DNA of 64,000 nt from Limnobacter sp. SAORIC-580 (GCF_013004065.1 NZ_CP053084.1:2108001-2172000); one strand, 5' to 3'. Positions 45,032-53,399 are shown, counted from the first letter of the stretch. Program-made: numbers and translations. The notes: generated by a model from the letters alone, not told the origin.

Positions 45032-45841
45032 TTCTTCATCTTCGATATGTACGATTGCATCCGCCTCAAACTCTGTGACCGTCTTGGTTTCGATGCCGAA
45101 TTTATAGATTGGGTGGCCTTTGAATAAAAAGAGCGGGTTACGTTCTTGATGATAACGAACTGTTTCGAAGTCTTCGGGGGTTAAAAACACCGTAACAGTG
45201 TTGCCGCCGGAACGACGAATGGCCACGATGTTGCTCGCTGGATATAGCTTGTAAACGCGCCCCTTTATTTCTTTGTATGAACCAAGATATGTTTCCCCTT
45301 TCAGCTCCACTAGATAATCTTTAGTGTCGCTTGTGAATGCGGCGACTGTCTCTTGTTGAAGCAGTGGAGAGCCTAGTGAGATCCCTTCAACACCACCAGA
45401 GGTATCAATACGGTTAACGATGTTAGCAACTTCCGTGTAGATTGAGCCGATAAATATCTTTTTATTGTCATCCTTTTCTTTATGAATGCGATCAAGGACA
45501 TTACCTGTGTAATAACCGACCACACCTGATACAACGTACTGGATTATTTGTTTTAGGTTTTCTTGAACTGTTGGATCGGCCAGAATTGGGACCAAAGCAA
45601 AAGCATCTGAACTTCTGCGCCTTTCACCAAGCTGAAGTGCTAGGCCAGGGCGTTCCTCTTTAGCTGGGAACGCCCCCTTCTTTAATCGGCCGTTTTTTGC
45701 TAAGTAAGCCTTATGGATGATTCGCTGAATGGCCAACAGAGACTCCGATAGATCATAAATGCTTACTCCATGAGTTTTTAGTTGCTCACCCGTGAACCGT
45801 ATCGAGAGCAGACCATTTTCGTATATTTCTCGTTTACTCAA
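45026..45841 (-). CDS. Cassette gene: unrecognised 271-residue protein
   Basis: Start TTG at 45841 with GGAGAG upstream. N-terminal region YENGLLSIRFTGEQLKTHG; a hydrophobic stretch near residues 100-120 (IIQYVVSGVVGYYTGNVL) could be a membrane-contacting or buried helix; the C-terminal half is beta-rich (VELKGETYLGSYKEIKGRVYKL). I cannot name a family. It is a single-gene cassette. Confidence 0.7.
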   Translation of the reverse strand: MSKREIYENGLLSIRFTGEQLKTHGVSIYDLSESLLAIQRIIHKAYLAKNGRLKKGAFPAKEERPGLALQLGERRRSSDAFALVPILADPTVQENLKQIIQYVVSGVVGYYTGNVLDRIHKEKDDNKKIFIGSIYTEVANIVNRIDTSGGVEGISLGSPLLQQETVAAFTSDTKDYLVELKGETYLGSYKEIKGRVYKLYPASNIVAIRRSGGNTVTVFLTPEDFETVRYHQERNPLFLFKGHPIYKFGIETKTVTEFEADAIVHIEDEER

Positions 45842-45857
45842 CGAACTCTCCTTATAA

Positions 45858-45956
45858 AACTAACGTTTGATGTGAGGGGGCGCGGCAGCGGCGAAGCCGC
45901 GAAGGGAACCCACAAGCGCAGCTTGTGGGCGGTCCTTATCGACGGAATTGTTAACC
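45858..45956 (-). repeat. attC site 8 (99 bp)
   Basis: AACTAAC (45858-45864) to GTTAACC (45950-45956), with a large internal CCCACAAG/CTTGTGGG stem. Confidence 0.7.
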
Positions 45957-45969
45957 AAGAAATCGGTCA

Positions 45970-46434
45970 TTATGCGAGACTAAATATTTGCAGGATGGTG
46001 CCAATAGCAAGGACGAATATAGACGCGAAGCCCAGCCTATCAAGTGTGGCCGGAAAATGATTCGCTTCAGCGAGAATCGCATTCTCGGCACTTCGTTCCT
46101 CAAGCAGACTTTCTATTTGCTCATGAAAGTTATGACTAGCTTCACTTTGAAGTTGAGTAAGCAGGCCTATTTGAAAATCAATATTTGCAATGCGGTGCAC
46201 TGCTATTGACGAGTTTTCCTTAGCTTTCGCTGACCAGAAGAAACTTAGACCGCCTAGCAACGCGGCACTGTAAACTGTAAGAATGCCTAGTTGCGCTAGT
46301 CGTAATCTGACCTCAGCGGACAACTCAGGGAATCCAGACCGCCCGAACCAAAAAAACGTCGTATACCCGATTGCGTAGAGGGCGAAAACGCCTAGCATTT
46401 TCCCAGGCTTAGGTAGTTTATGAGGATGCGCCAT
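45970..46434 (-). CDS. Cassette gene: membrane protein
   Basis: 154 residues. Two N-terminal transmembrane helices, a helical, probably coiled-coil middle (LLTQLQSEASHNFHEQIESLLEE) and a C-terminal transmembrane helix. No family recognised. Confidence 0.65.
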   Translation of the reverse strand: MAHPHKLPKPGKMLGVFALYAIGYTTFFWFGRSGFPELSAEVRLRLAQLGILTVYSAALLGGLSFFWSAKAKENSSIAVHRIANIDFQIGLLTQLQSEASHNFHEQIESLLEERSAENAILAEANHFPATLDRLGFASIFVLAIGTILQIFSLA

Positions 46435-46441
46435 GGGTATG

Positions 46442-46510
46442 GGCTAACGACCAAGCTCAGACGCGGCCACGCTGAAGGCGTGGACATCGCACCGGAGCGT
46501 CATATTAGGC
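46442..46510 (-). repeat. attC site 9
   Basis: GGCTAAC (46442-46448) to ATTAGGC (46504-46510), with a GGCCACGC/GCGTGG inner hairpin. It covers the next stop. Confidence 0.7.
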
Positions 46511-46783
46511 AGGATCGGTAACGTGCTCACGTATCCACTTCCAAGCCTCTTCACTAAGCCAACCTTGATAGGCTTTTACCACCTTAATGACCAGGAGGCG
46601 ATCGTTTTGATCGGTGTGCTTTAAAAGGCGTTCCGACAACTGATCTGCTGTTTCTAATGTGTATATCAACCAAGTTGAATCAAGGTAGTGCCACCAACTG
46701 GATGACCTCTTTAGCTCCTCGTACAAAGCGCTGTAGTTCTGGCCGGTTTTATTTAGGTCATACGAGACGCAATAAACGGTCAT
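46505..46783 (-). CDS. Cassette gene: Cas2/SinR-like small ferredoxin-fold protein
   Basis: 92 residues. MTVYCVSYDLNKTGQNYSALYEELKRSSSWWHYLDSTWLIYT has the YxVSYDL opening and WxxLxSTW pattern seen in proteins annotated SinR-like. These resemble the Cas2/VapD ferredoxin fold. No Cas1 or CRISPR repeat is near, so this is not a CRISPR adaptation gene. A small nuclease-like or toxin role is possible. GGAGAG precedes the ATG. Confidence 0.65.
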   Translation of the reverse strand: MTVYCVSYDLNKTGQNYSALYEELKRSSSWWHYLDSTWLIYTLETADQLSERLLKHTDQNDRLLVIKVVKAYQGWLSEEAWKWIREHVTDPA

Positions 46784-46802
46784 GTAACTCTCCTTTTTTG
46801 AG

Positions 46803-46892
46803 GACTAACACCTCCTAAACCCACCCCGCCCCCCGCCGTAGCCCAGCGGAGGCGTGGGGGCGGGTGCAGCGCCTTCTGGGTAGCCTTTAGCA
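46803..46892 (-). repeat. attC site 10
   Basis: GACTAAC (46803-46809) to TTTAGCA (46886-46892), with a long GC-rich hairpin between. Confidence 0.65.
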
Positions 46893-47384
46893 ACGAGCCT
46901 GACTGAAAACGCAGGAATTTCTTGAACAAACATATATCCAGCCACCTTGAGCACAACACCACCCGTTATTGCACTGCCTGGGACATTGGCAGCCGCTTGG
47001 AGGATTGAGCTTTGCATCTGACACAGACGCGACCTGCATCGCAGATGTGCCAATGACATGGACGCCCACAATCATTCTTCGATCAAGTGCAATTTCGGCA
47101 CCTACTCGAATTTTCAGGCGAACCGGCGTCCCCGGAACTCCAGATATTGGCGCATCCATTTTTGCAGACTCCACAACGTCTGACGTTTTAATTATCCAGA
47201 CATCACCGTCATCAGATGCAAGAGAAAAATTCTGACCGTCATCCGATGCAGAGACGACGTGACCTTCGACGACCACACCATCACCGTTAAAAATTACGGG
47301 CTGGTCGAATTTAACCTTCGGGAGGTCTGCGTGAGAGCATTTCGCGCCTCTGTTTGCTGCAATTGCATTATCTATTTCTTTCAT
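46887..47384 (-). CDS. Cassette gene: protein with Cys-rich C-terminal knot
   Basis: About 165 residues, from the ATG at 47384 (a G-run ribosome-binding site lies 7 bp upstream; an ATG at 47444 is also possible). A beta-rich main part is followed by a terminal 34-residue segment with eight cysteines (CQCPRQC...CC...C...C...C). This could bind metal or form disulphides, and resembles a small zinc or knottin-like module. No signal peptide is present. Confidence 0.65.
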   Translation of the reverse strand: MKEIDNAIAANRGAKCSHADLPKVKFDQPVIFNGDGVVVEGHVVSASDDGQNFSLASDDGDVWIIKTSDVVESAKMDAPISGVPGTPVRLKIRVGAEIALDRRMIVGVHVIGTSAMQVASVSDAKLNPPSGCQCPRQCNNGWCCAQGGWIYVCSRNSCVFSQARC

Positions 47385-47453
47385 TTTGTTACCCCCCCCC
47401 ACTGAATTAAACCACGAACGTTTATCAAATATCTGTAATGTCATGGCGTCATT

Positions 47454-47531
47454 GCCCAACGTTCGAGTTCACCCGAATGCGCATGCGGGCGAAGCCCGCC
47501 GTAGCACTTCAGGTGCAACAAAAGGTTAGAC
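47454..47531 (-). repeat. attC site 11
   Basis: GCCCAAC (47454-47460) to GTTAGAC (47525-47531), 78 bp, with a GCGGGC/GCCCGC inner stem. Confidence 0.85.
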
Positions 47532-47540
47532 CACACTGCC

Positions 47541-47852
47541 CTACTCTTCACCGCGAGCTGCAGCGTCCATTGCTTGCTCGGCCGACATGCCAGACTTGAA
47601 GGCAGTAAACCCACCGTGGCCTCCGTCGATGGAGAAGCAGAGCTCGCGAATTGTCTCTACCGAGTGTCCAGTATCACTGGCAATCTGGTGGTAGAGATAT
47701 TGCTGGATTGGCCGTGTTTGAGCCTTGAGACGCGCGTTGATGTAGGTCTCGAGTTCGGCGGCAATACGATTGTGATTGGCCGCCTTCTCCTTCTTTCGAG
47801 AATCAGTGCCTCGATAATCAGCGCGTGGAACATGAATAGGGTAGGTAACCAA
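47541..47852 (-). CDS. Cassette gene: small unrecognised protein (TTG start)
   Basis: 103 residues. I start it at the TTG at 47852 because a perfect AGGAGG lies 6 bp upstream. The longer frame to 47900 would begin inside the attC site. The C-terminal half (YLYHQIASDTGHSVETIRELCFSIDGGHGGFTAFK) looks like a winged-helix or Ig-binding-free regulatory motif, but I assign no family. Confidence 0.65.
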   Translation of the reverse strand: MVTYPIHVPRADYRGTDSRKKEKAANHNRIAAELETYINARLKAQTRPIQQYLYHQIASDTGHSVETIRELCFSIDGGHGGFTAFKSGMSAEQAMDAAARGEE

Positions 47853-47881
47853 CGAATGCCTCCTGTGCGTGATGACGTGCG

Positions 47882-47948
47882 GCCTAATATTTGAATTCAC
47901 CGGACTGCGCGGCTTTTCGCGCGGGTCCGGTGGAATAATGGGTTAGGC
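47882..47948 (-). repeat. attC site 12
   Basis: GCCTAAT (47882-47888) to GTTAGGC (47942-47948), with long CACCGGAC/GTCCGGTG arms. Confidence 0.85.
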
Positions 47949-47983
47949 CTGCTGACACAATGGGCCGACCGTCTAGATACATC

Positions 47984-48436
47984 TCATTCAACACGCACAA
48001 TATTCTTTTCACTAAACAACCGCTGGCAGATGTCGCGCAACACAGTAGCGAGCCTTGTTAAAAATACTGGATCAACTTCAAGTGAGGTTGACTCATAGTA
48101 GTAACGCCAGTCTTCAAATGATTTATTCGCTTTGGAAAGTTTCATCCTCATTTCCAACGCAGTTAAATTCAGCTCGACAATAGTCTCGTTCTTAACCAGT
48201 TCTGGAAGCTTGTTGTAAAGCTTCAGCAACTCGTGCGTACGAACAAATTTCCGGTCAGTCGCCAGTATTGCTTTCATTGCCATTTCGAGCGCAAATGAAA
48301 GCGACACAACATATGGGACTATGGTCAGTTCAAAATTCGTGGTGTTTGAGATAGGGCGCTGTTCGTTAAGTCGATTGGCCGCGATCAGGAACGCGTTGGC
48401 ATTATCGAGAACTTTATGAGGATCAATGTTTTTCAT
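47984..48436 (-). CDS. Cassette gene: HEPN-like protein
   Basis: 150 helical residues. The segment VPYVVSLSFALEMAMKAILA...TRHELLKLYNKLP type (here RTHELLKLYNKLPEL) is the core of HEPN-family proteins annotated as nucleotide-binding or RNase-related. HEPN proteins are often toxin or defence ribonucleases. No separate antitoxin is seen in the cassette. Confidence 0.75.
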   Translation of the reverse strand: MKNIDPHKVLDNANAFLIAANRLNEQRPISNTTNFELTIVPYVVSLSFALEMAMKAILATDRKFVRTHELLKLYNKLPELVKNETIVELNLTALEMRMKLSKANKSFEDWRYYYESTSLEVDPVFLTRLATVLRDICQRLFSEKNIVRVE

Positions 48437-48443
48437 GGTCTAG

Positions 48444-48506
48444 ACCTAACGTTGGAGTTGACCGGCGCCTTGCCGCAACGTGTCCGAGTCGACCGACCTG
48501 TTAGAC
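48444..48506 (-). repeat. attC site 13
   Basis: ACCTAAC (48444-48450) to GTTAGAC (48500-48506), 63 bp. It shares about 33 consecutive bases with site 21. Confidence 0.88.
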
Positions 48507-48507
48507 A

Positions 48508-49017
48508 TCACTCCCCCCACTTCCTGGATAGAACGCCGCCCTCATACTTTGCTGTGATCGCTCGGAACGCCTCATCTTCCTCCTTAGTAGGCTCCATTTC
48601 CCCTTGGACCTTCCATGAGTAGAGCAGTGCCAAGAAATGGGTTCGAACTGCCGTCGAGTCCGCGAGAAGCTCTTCCAGCTGGCTGTTAATCACCAACAGC
48701 CCCTCCTTCGTTTTCAGAGTCCAGCCTTTTGGTTTGGAGATGTCATGGATGAAGACGTTACGCCTCAAAAGAAAGCGCTTGAAGAGCACGTCGACTTGAC
48801 TATTCAGTTCCGCTCGCTTGCGCAGCTCTGTAAGGAACGCACCCAATGGGCGATCCATGTCCTTCGACGCTAGTCGCTCAGAAAGCGCCACTAAGTAGTC
48901 GCTCTCATGCGGCATGGCGATCTTCATGACGCGCTTTATGACTCTCTCGGTTGACTGAACGTTGAGCAGAACGTAGCCAATCTTCGCGAGGATCTTTGTG
49001 ACGAGCGTGGCGTCCAT
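48508..49017 (-). CDS. Cassette gene: helical HEPN-like protein
   Basis: 169 helical residues. The motif RRNVFIHDI (R86-N87-x3-H91) resembles the R-x4-6-H active site of HEPN ribonucleases, in a helix followed by a partner helix. I cannot place it in a named family. A single-gene cassette. Confidence 0.6.
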   Translation of the reverse strand: MDATLVTKILAKIGYVLLNVQSTERVIKRVMKIAMPHESDYLVALSERLASKDMDRPLGAFLTELRKRAELNSQVDVLFKRFLLRRNVFIHDISKPKGWTLKTKEGLLVINSQLEELLADSTAVRTHFLALLYSWKVQGEMEPTKEEDEAFRAITAKYEGGVLSRKWGE

Positions 49018-49023
49018 GGTGAT

Positions 49024-49083
49024 GTCTAACGTGGAAGGTAACCGGACTGCCGCAGACAGGTCCGGTTGACGGAAGGGTTAGCC
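49024..49083 (-). repeat. attC site 14
   Basis: GTCTAAC (49024-49030) to GTTAGCC (49077-49083), 60 bp, with ACCGGAC/GTCCGGT arms. Confidence 0.88.
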
Positions 49084-49095
49084 ACATTGCTGAAA

Positions 49096-49590
49096 TTAAA
49101 GACCCACATTTGGCCAACGCTCAATATTTTTAAGTGCAAGGGTCGCCCCATCTGAGCCCAGTGAATCAGCCACACGCGCCCAATACGCAAACTTTTCACG
49201 AGATACCTCCGCCCCGTTGAGTCCATAGAGATAGTGAGACATCAATGAGTGAGCGGCAACGAGATTACCTGACTCAGCGAGCTCACCGAGCAATTCAAGA
49301 GCTCTTCGGTCTCGGACTTCATGGTCTTCTGATCCGAGGCCCATTTGGTAGGCGGAGAGGAGTTCGACCTTTGCATCATGATCCTCAGGGTGCAGGGATT
49401 GCTCGGCTTGTTTAATCCAACCATCACTTCGTTCCCGGGTTCCTTGATCGAACTCATAGTTGGCGAGCAAAATCATCGCCTCAACGTCACCACTTAAAGC
49501 ATACCGAGTCATGTACGCGACCGCCTGCTCGAGCTCTCCAGACTTCAATAGGGCCTGGGCGTGGTTACGTCGAAAGGAAAGAGCATTCAT
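49096..49590 (-). CDS. Cassette gene: SEL1/TPR-like repeat protein
   Basis: 164 residues of repeated helix pairs (HAQALLKSGELEQAVAYMTRYALSGDVEAMILLANYEFDQG, then AYQMGLGSEDHEVRDRRALELLGELAESGNLVAAHSLMSHYLYG). No signal peptide. A predicted interaction scaffold in the cytoplasm. I chose the ATG at 49590 outside the attC site. Confidence 0.7.
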   Translation of the reverse strand: MNALSFRRNHAQALLKSGELEQAVAYMTRYALSGDVEAMILLANYEFDQGTRERSDGWIKQAEQSLHPEDHDAKVELLSAYQMGLGSEDHEVRDRRALELLGELAESGNLVAAHSLMSHYLYGLNGAEVSREKFAYWARVADSLGSDGATLALKNIERWPNVGL

Positions 49591-49599
49591 ACGGCTAAC

Positions 49600-49710
49600 T
49601 ACCAACGTAACCGGCGTCGGAGCCCGGCAGGGCGGAGGGTACAAGAAAGGACCATGAGAATGCCGAAAGCATAGCCCTTGATTGCGTCCGCGTTGACCTG
49701 ACAGTTAGGC
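49600..49710 (-). repeat. attC site 15 (111 bp)
   Basis: TACCAAC (49600-49606) to GTTAGGC (49704-49710). A 134-bp non-coding tail (49711-49844) follows before the next gene stop. Confidence 0.7.
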
Positions 49711-49844
49711 TGGGGAGCGAAGGCACGGCGTTACATCTACATGTTCATACCGGTCTGGTGATAGGTGCATAACCGAATGCAAGAACATTGCAGATACTAT
49801 CGTGCCTAGCGTGAGGTGCATTGCACCTGCGATACAACGGAATC

Positions 49845-50429
49845 CTACTCAGCAGTGTCAGTTTCATCCGGGTCGGGCGGAAGCATAGTGGCAGCGTGTT
49901 CGTCGGAAAAGCGTTTGCTATCCTGAATTACTGAATCAAGTCGGATGCTCATCAAGGCAATACAGGCTCTGAACCTTGCGCCCGTTGATTCATCGTTATC
50001 AAAAAATTGTTCAAGCATCTCCCGCAGTCCCCAATTGCCCGCAAAAGGAGCAACCAATTCCCGCACTCTGTCCCTGTGGGCTCCGGCATCAAGTGTTGCA
50101 CTAGAAACCTCATGAGCGAACGAGTTACGAATGCGCCTAACAAGGTGCAACGCACGTGCAAATTCAGCTTCGATCAGTCCAAGTCGATAGCACGCATTGA
50201 TGCGAGCAGAGAATGTAGCTAGTGGGCTATCACCCTCAAGTAGTTCATCCTTCCCATTTGTCACTGGCAACAAAGTCGAGTCTAGAAGCTGGAAAAGTAG
50301 TAGATCTAGTTGAGCAGTACCAAGTATTACGGCGGCACGATCACTCTCACTTTTGAACTCGTTAGCAAACGTCTGGAATTCTTCTATGGTGCGGTGGTGG
50401 CGTAGTTTTTCTTGCGTTTTCTTGCTCAT
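49845..50429 (-). CDS. Cassette gene: MltR-family (HEPN-like) protein
   Basis: 194 residues similar to the mannitol-repressor MltR fold: ILGTAQLDLLLFQLLDSTLLP, then FSARINACYRLGLIEAEFARALHLVRRIRNSFAHE. The RNSFAH motif (R101-H106) is the HEPN-type active-site pattern. No mannitol operon is near, so the repressor role is unlikely and an RNase-like function is possible. Confidence 0.8.
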   Translation of the reverse strand: MSKKTQEKLRHHRTIEEFQTFANEFKSESDRAAVILGTAQLDLLLFQLLDSTLLPVTNGKDELLEGDSPLATFSARINACYRLGLIEAEFARALHLVRRIRNSFAHEVSSATLDAGAHRDRVRELVAPFAGNWGLREMLEQFFDNDESTGARFRACIALMSIRLDSVIQDSKRFSDEHAATMLPPDPDETDTAE

Positions 50430-50456
50430 ATTGAACTCAATTTTAATCGCTGATTA

Positions 50457-50521
50457 GCCTAACGTGCAGTAGAGGCGCCTGCGCGGCTTTCGCATATATC
50501 ACCTCGAACGCAGAGTTACTA
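50457..50521 (-). repeat. attC site 16
   Basis: GCCTAAC (50457-50463) to GTTACTA (50515-50521), 65 bp, overlapping the next stop. Confidence 0.8.
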
Positions 50522-51259
50522 CTTTGGTGGCTCATTAGCGAATCGGTATTCCAGTATGGTACCAACCAACCAGACCAATCCGGCGGGCATTATCCAGAGA
50601 AGTAGCGCAATGAGAGCAAACCTGGGTTCGGATACCGTAGCCAGGACTGTGCCTAACACCAACTCAAACAGAAGAATAATAAATGCATTTCCGTGTTCTC
50701 TCAGATGCTTGTATGACTCGACATACTGTCGGGTCTCCTCGGTGTCTTTGCTACGTGCTTTCGTTAGCTTAGTGTAGTAAGAGTACGCGCATTCGCCTTC
50801 GTTTTTAATTGCCAAACCTAGAGGCACAATCTGAATGCACAGGACAACCATGAGCAGAGTGATCGATAGGATAACCTTGTGATCTGGGGCTTCTTGACAA
50901 ACGTAGAACGCGGCAGCAGATATACCAACAAACGCGAGAGAGCCATAGAATAAATATCGATATGTGGCAGTATGCTTCGCCAAAAATACCCCACGTGTAG
51001 CGTGAAGTACGAGGACTGGCGCACTTGCAACGTAGCAGTAGGCCAATCCTAGTGCTGCGAGAAGAGAGAGAAACTGGGCGTCGAGTTTCGATACATCTGT
51101 GACTCCTGGGATGATGAGATTGCGAAGACTCGATGTATCTGATGCATTCAAGTAAAGAAGAATTGCTCCACCAATGACAGTTCCGACAAAGTACCGAACA
51201 AAGTAGAACTCCCACCAACGGCCCTCGCTCGATTTCTTTCCATTTTCTGAAAGGTTCAT
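50519..51259 (-). CDS. Cassette gene: multi-spanning membrane protein
   Basis: 246 residues with about six transmembrane helices and a charged loop (KARSKDTEETRQYVESYKHLREHG) before the last pair. No family recognised. Its ATG overlaps the stop of the HNH gene (TAATG), so translation is coupled. Confidence 0.7.
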   Translation of the reverse strand: MNLSENGKKSSEGRWWEFYFVRYFVGTVIGGAILLYLNASDTSSLRNLIIPGVTDVSKLDAQFLSLLAALGLAYCYVASAPVLVLHATRGVFLAKHTATYRYLFYGSLAFVGISAAAFYVCQEAPDHKVILSITLLMVVLCIQIVPLGLAIKNEGECAYSYYTKLTKARSKDTEETRQYVESYKHLREHGNAFIILLFELVLGTVLATVSEPRFALIALLLWIMPAGLVWLVGTILEYRFANEPPK

Positions 51260-51918
51260 TATGTATCCCTTGGTAGAAAAGGCCTAACGTTTGAAATGAT
51301 GTGGATACCTGGGATCAGCGGCCCACGAAATGGTGCAAAGCCATTAGCTTGGAGAACAGCATCTCTCAAAGTATCTGGCGCTTGGTTCCAAATGATGTAC
51401 GCCTGCTCTATTCGAGAGGCATCAAGCCGCGTGGTCGCATCGAATCCTTGGAGCAGGCTAATTGTTCCCAACGTTGAGTCGCTTAGGTAATACCATTCGT
51501 CTGCGAGGTTCGGATGCTGGCGGCTCTTGGCGACGAGAAACTCCAACATGGTCGAAATGTCTTCGGCCTTTTCTCCGCCTTGAGCATCCATAGGTAGGCC
51601 CATGTCGGGCTTACCGTTGAAACCACCGTGCACCTGTTTATGGCACTTGCGACATAGCGTAATTCCGTTCCCCGGCTCGAACTGGGCGTTTGACAAGAAG
51701 CTCTTTCGGAAGATGTGATGTGCGGCAAGGTCGCGCTTGCATTCGCACTTCACACACATGTTCCCATCACGCATCCGAACAAAGTTGCTCCAAAGCCGGA
51801 GACAAGCTAGATGCGAATGACCACACTGCAATGCACGCACTAGCCTTGAGCGCACGTCGTGTACTTGTTGGATCAAGTTTGTTATCGCAGTGCCCGATTG
51901 AGGCCTAACGTTTGACAT
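51259..51918 (-). CDS. Cassette gene: HNH endonuclease-like protein reading through an attC-like site
   Basis: 219 residues. The HNH/zinc core is MCVKCECKRDLAAHHIFRKS followed by GITLCRKCHKQVH. The protein begins MSNVRP, encoded by the core box at 51903, and near its end again reads SNVRP from a second core box (51282-51288). The C terminus therefore runs through attC-like DNA and stops in the leader of the next gene. A nuclease role is likely. Confidence 0.75.
   Translation of the reverse strand: MSNVRPQSGTAITNLIQQVHDVRSRLVRALQCGHSHLACLRLWSNFVRMRDGNMCVKCECKRDLAAHHIFRKSFLSNAQFEPGNGITLCRKCHKQVHGGFNGKPDMGLPMDAQGGEKAEDISTMLEFLVAKSRQHPNLADEWYYLSDSTLGTISLLQGFDATTRLDASRIEQAYIIWNQAPDTLRDAVLQANGFAPFRGPLIPGIHIISNVRPFLPRDT
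51282..51348 (-). repeat. attC site 17 (inside coding region, decayed)
   Basis: GCCTAAC (51282-51288) is intact. A possible partner box ATTAGCT lies at 51342-51348. The first 12 or so bases match site 18. The HNH gene is translated through it. Confidence 0.5.
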
Positions 51919-51971
51919 GATGGGCTCGAATCAGCTTGCTGGGGCGAGTTCTCTCGATGGAAGGGTTAGGC
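51903..51971 (-). repeat. attC site 18
   Basis: GCCTAAC (51903-51909) to GTTAGGC (51965-51971), 69 bp. The boxes are perfect inverted copies. Confidence 0.9.
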
Positions 51972-52505
51972 AACGCGGCTCTCCTCTGAAGATTGGAGCC
52001 GATCAAGCTCAATCTGAACATCTTGTGTCGTTGCCGAGAGAGAAGATGCCATTTCGTCAAGAGTGCGGAACAAGTTTTCGAAGGATTCGGCGTCCATTTT
52101 GCGATGCTCCCGGATCGCGATGTCGACTGTCTGCCGAAGCTGACGAATCGTGGCCGCAAGTGACATAGCGGGACCAATAAGCACATCAGGGAGGGAATGA
52201 AGCTGAACGCTAGCCGCGGCATCTCTAAGGGCAGTTAGCTCTTCGAAGTCGAAGTGTTTCTCTCCCGATGCGACTTTGTAAATATAGTCTCGACTTGAGA
52301 GTTCAGCAGCAAAGTGTGCGGCGGCCCGTGCACAGTTACGGCAGATTACGAGAAGAGATTTTGCGGCTTCCCGCCTTGCGTGGCGACTTTCCGCGCGATG
52401 TAGTGCAAGTGCACTTGTGTGCTGTTGACGTGATTGCCATACTGCAATGCATGCAGTGGCAAGAATGGCAATCACTGACCCGACGGCTTGAACCCAGGAG
52501 GCCAT
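51966..52505 (-). CDS. Cassette gene: membrane-anchored coiled-coil protein
   Basis: 179 residues. One N-terminal transmembrane helix (AVGSVIAILATACIAVWQS) is followed by a long charged, helical body. It resembles short anchored proteins often found in accessory loci. No family recognised. The stop lies in attC site 18. Confidence 0.65.
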   Translation of the reverse strand: MASWVQAVGSVIAILATACIAVWQSRQQHTSALALHRAESRHARREAAKSLLVICRNCARAAAHFAAELSSRDYIYKVASGEKHFDFEELTALRDAAASVQLHSLPDVLIGPAMSLAATIRQLRQTVDIAIREHRKMDAESFENLFRTLDEMASSLSATTQDVQIELDRLQSSEESRVA

Positions 52506-52578
52506 CTCGCTGCTTGAAAGCTCAGTTGTTATGCAAAGTAGAGACACTGTGTCGCCGAAGAGTGAAATGAATCGTGTT

Positions 52579-52653
52579 GCCTAACGCCTCAATAACCGAC
52601 GCAGCTTTGCTGCGTCCGGCGCCGAAGGCGCGCAGTTGATTGATTTGTTATGC
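52579..52653 (-). repeat. attC site 19
   Basis: GCCTAAC (52579-52585) to GTTATGC (52647-52653), 75 bp, with a CGACGCAGC/GCTGCGTC hairpin. Confidence 0.85.
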
Positions 52654-52656
52654 AAT

Positions 52657-53304
52657 TTAACTACCCCCATCTCTTTGGTTAATCCCATCAATTTTTTCTT
52701 GGGGCAGAGATGAATATAACTCATCGATTTCTTTAGGCTCGGTAATCATTTTTGTGCTGATAAAATTAACAAGCTTAAATAGCGTATTTACAGTATCTCT
52801 ATCATCCTTGAGATCAATAGAGCCTGGATGTACAGCATCATTTCCTATGACTCTTACGCTATCTAGAGCTTTTTGAACTCCCGAAGGAAGTCCCTCTTTT
52901 ACCAATGCAGCAATGTCTGAGTTAATATTTTTTCCGGGCTGCCCAAGATGAGCGCAAAGCTTTTGAATTGCCAGCCTCAAAAGTGCTGCTGCTCCTCTCG
53001 GAGACAAATTGCTTATCGTTCTAGCCTCTTCATAATCTTGTCTGATTTCTTCGGGAAGATCGGGGTTTGGAGGTTGCGCAGATGAATGGATTGGAAAAAT
53101 GACTTTTTCACCTAACCAGATAGTGGGTGAGGAACAGTTTTCGCAATCTGAGACTAGGAATTTCTCATTGTGATACTGAGTGCCAAATCCATTCTCACTT
53201 GATGCTCCGCCCATGAAGTACCATGATTGTTTTGCGTAAACATGGCAATTTGGACAATTGAATGCTCTCGCCGCTCTTTTGGGTGGAATATATTCGGCTT
53301 TCAT
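52657..53304 (-). CDS. Cassette gene: DUF4145 zinc-ribbon protein
   Basis: 215 residues. A CPNC...CENC zinc ribbon (residues about 17-60) leads to the DUF4145 domain (SPRGAAALLRLAIQKLCAHLGQPGKNINSDIAALVKEGLP, then VIGNDAVHPG). DUF4145 is HEPN-related and common in restriction and defence islands. A single-gene cassette. Confidence 0.85.
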   Translation of the reverse strand: MKAEYIPPKRAARAFNCPNCHVYAKQSWYFMGGASSENGFGTQYHNEKFLVSDCENCSSPTIWLGEKVIFPIHSSAQPPNPDLPEEIRQDYEEARTISNLSPRGAAALLRLAIQKLCAHLGQPGKNINSDIAALVKEGLPSGVQKALDSVRVIGNDAVHPGSIDLKDDRDTVNTLFKLVNFISTKMITEPKEIDELYSSLPQEKIDGINQRDGGS

Positions 53305-53326
53305 TCAATCCCTCGTTTCTATATTT

Positions 53327-53395
53327 GCACAACACCGTGCTCTGAGGCAAACCGAAGCGAAGCGTAGATTTGTCCCTAGCAGCACTTTGTTAGAA
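53327..53395 (-). repeat. attC site 20
   Basis: GCACAAC (53327-53333) to GTTAGAA (53389-53395), 69 bp. Confidence 0.7.
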
Positions 53396-53399
53396 GCCA

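Noticed and set aside
46505..46783. CRISPR adaptation gene (cas2)
   Set aside because: No repeat array, cas1 or other cas gene is present in the window.
49845..50429. Mannitol operon repressor
   Set aside because: No mannitol genes are near and the gene sits between attC sites, so only the fold name is kept.
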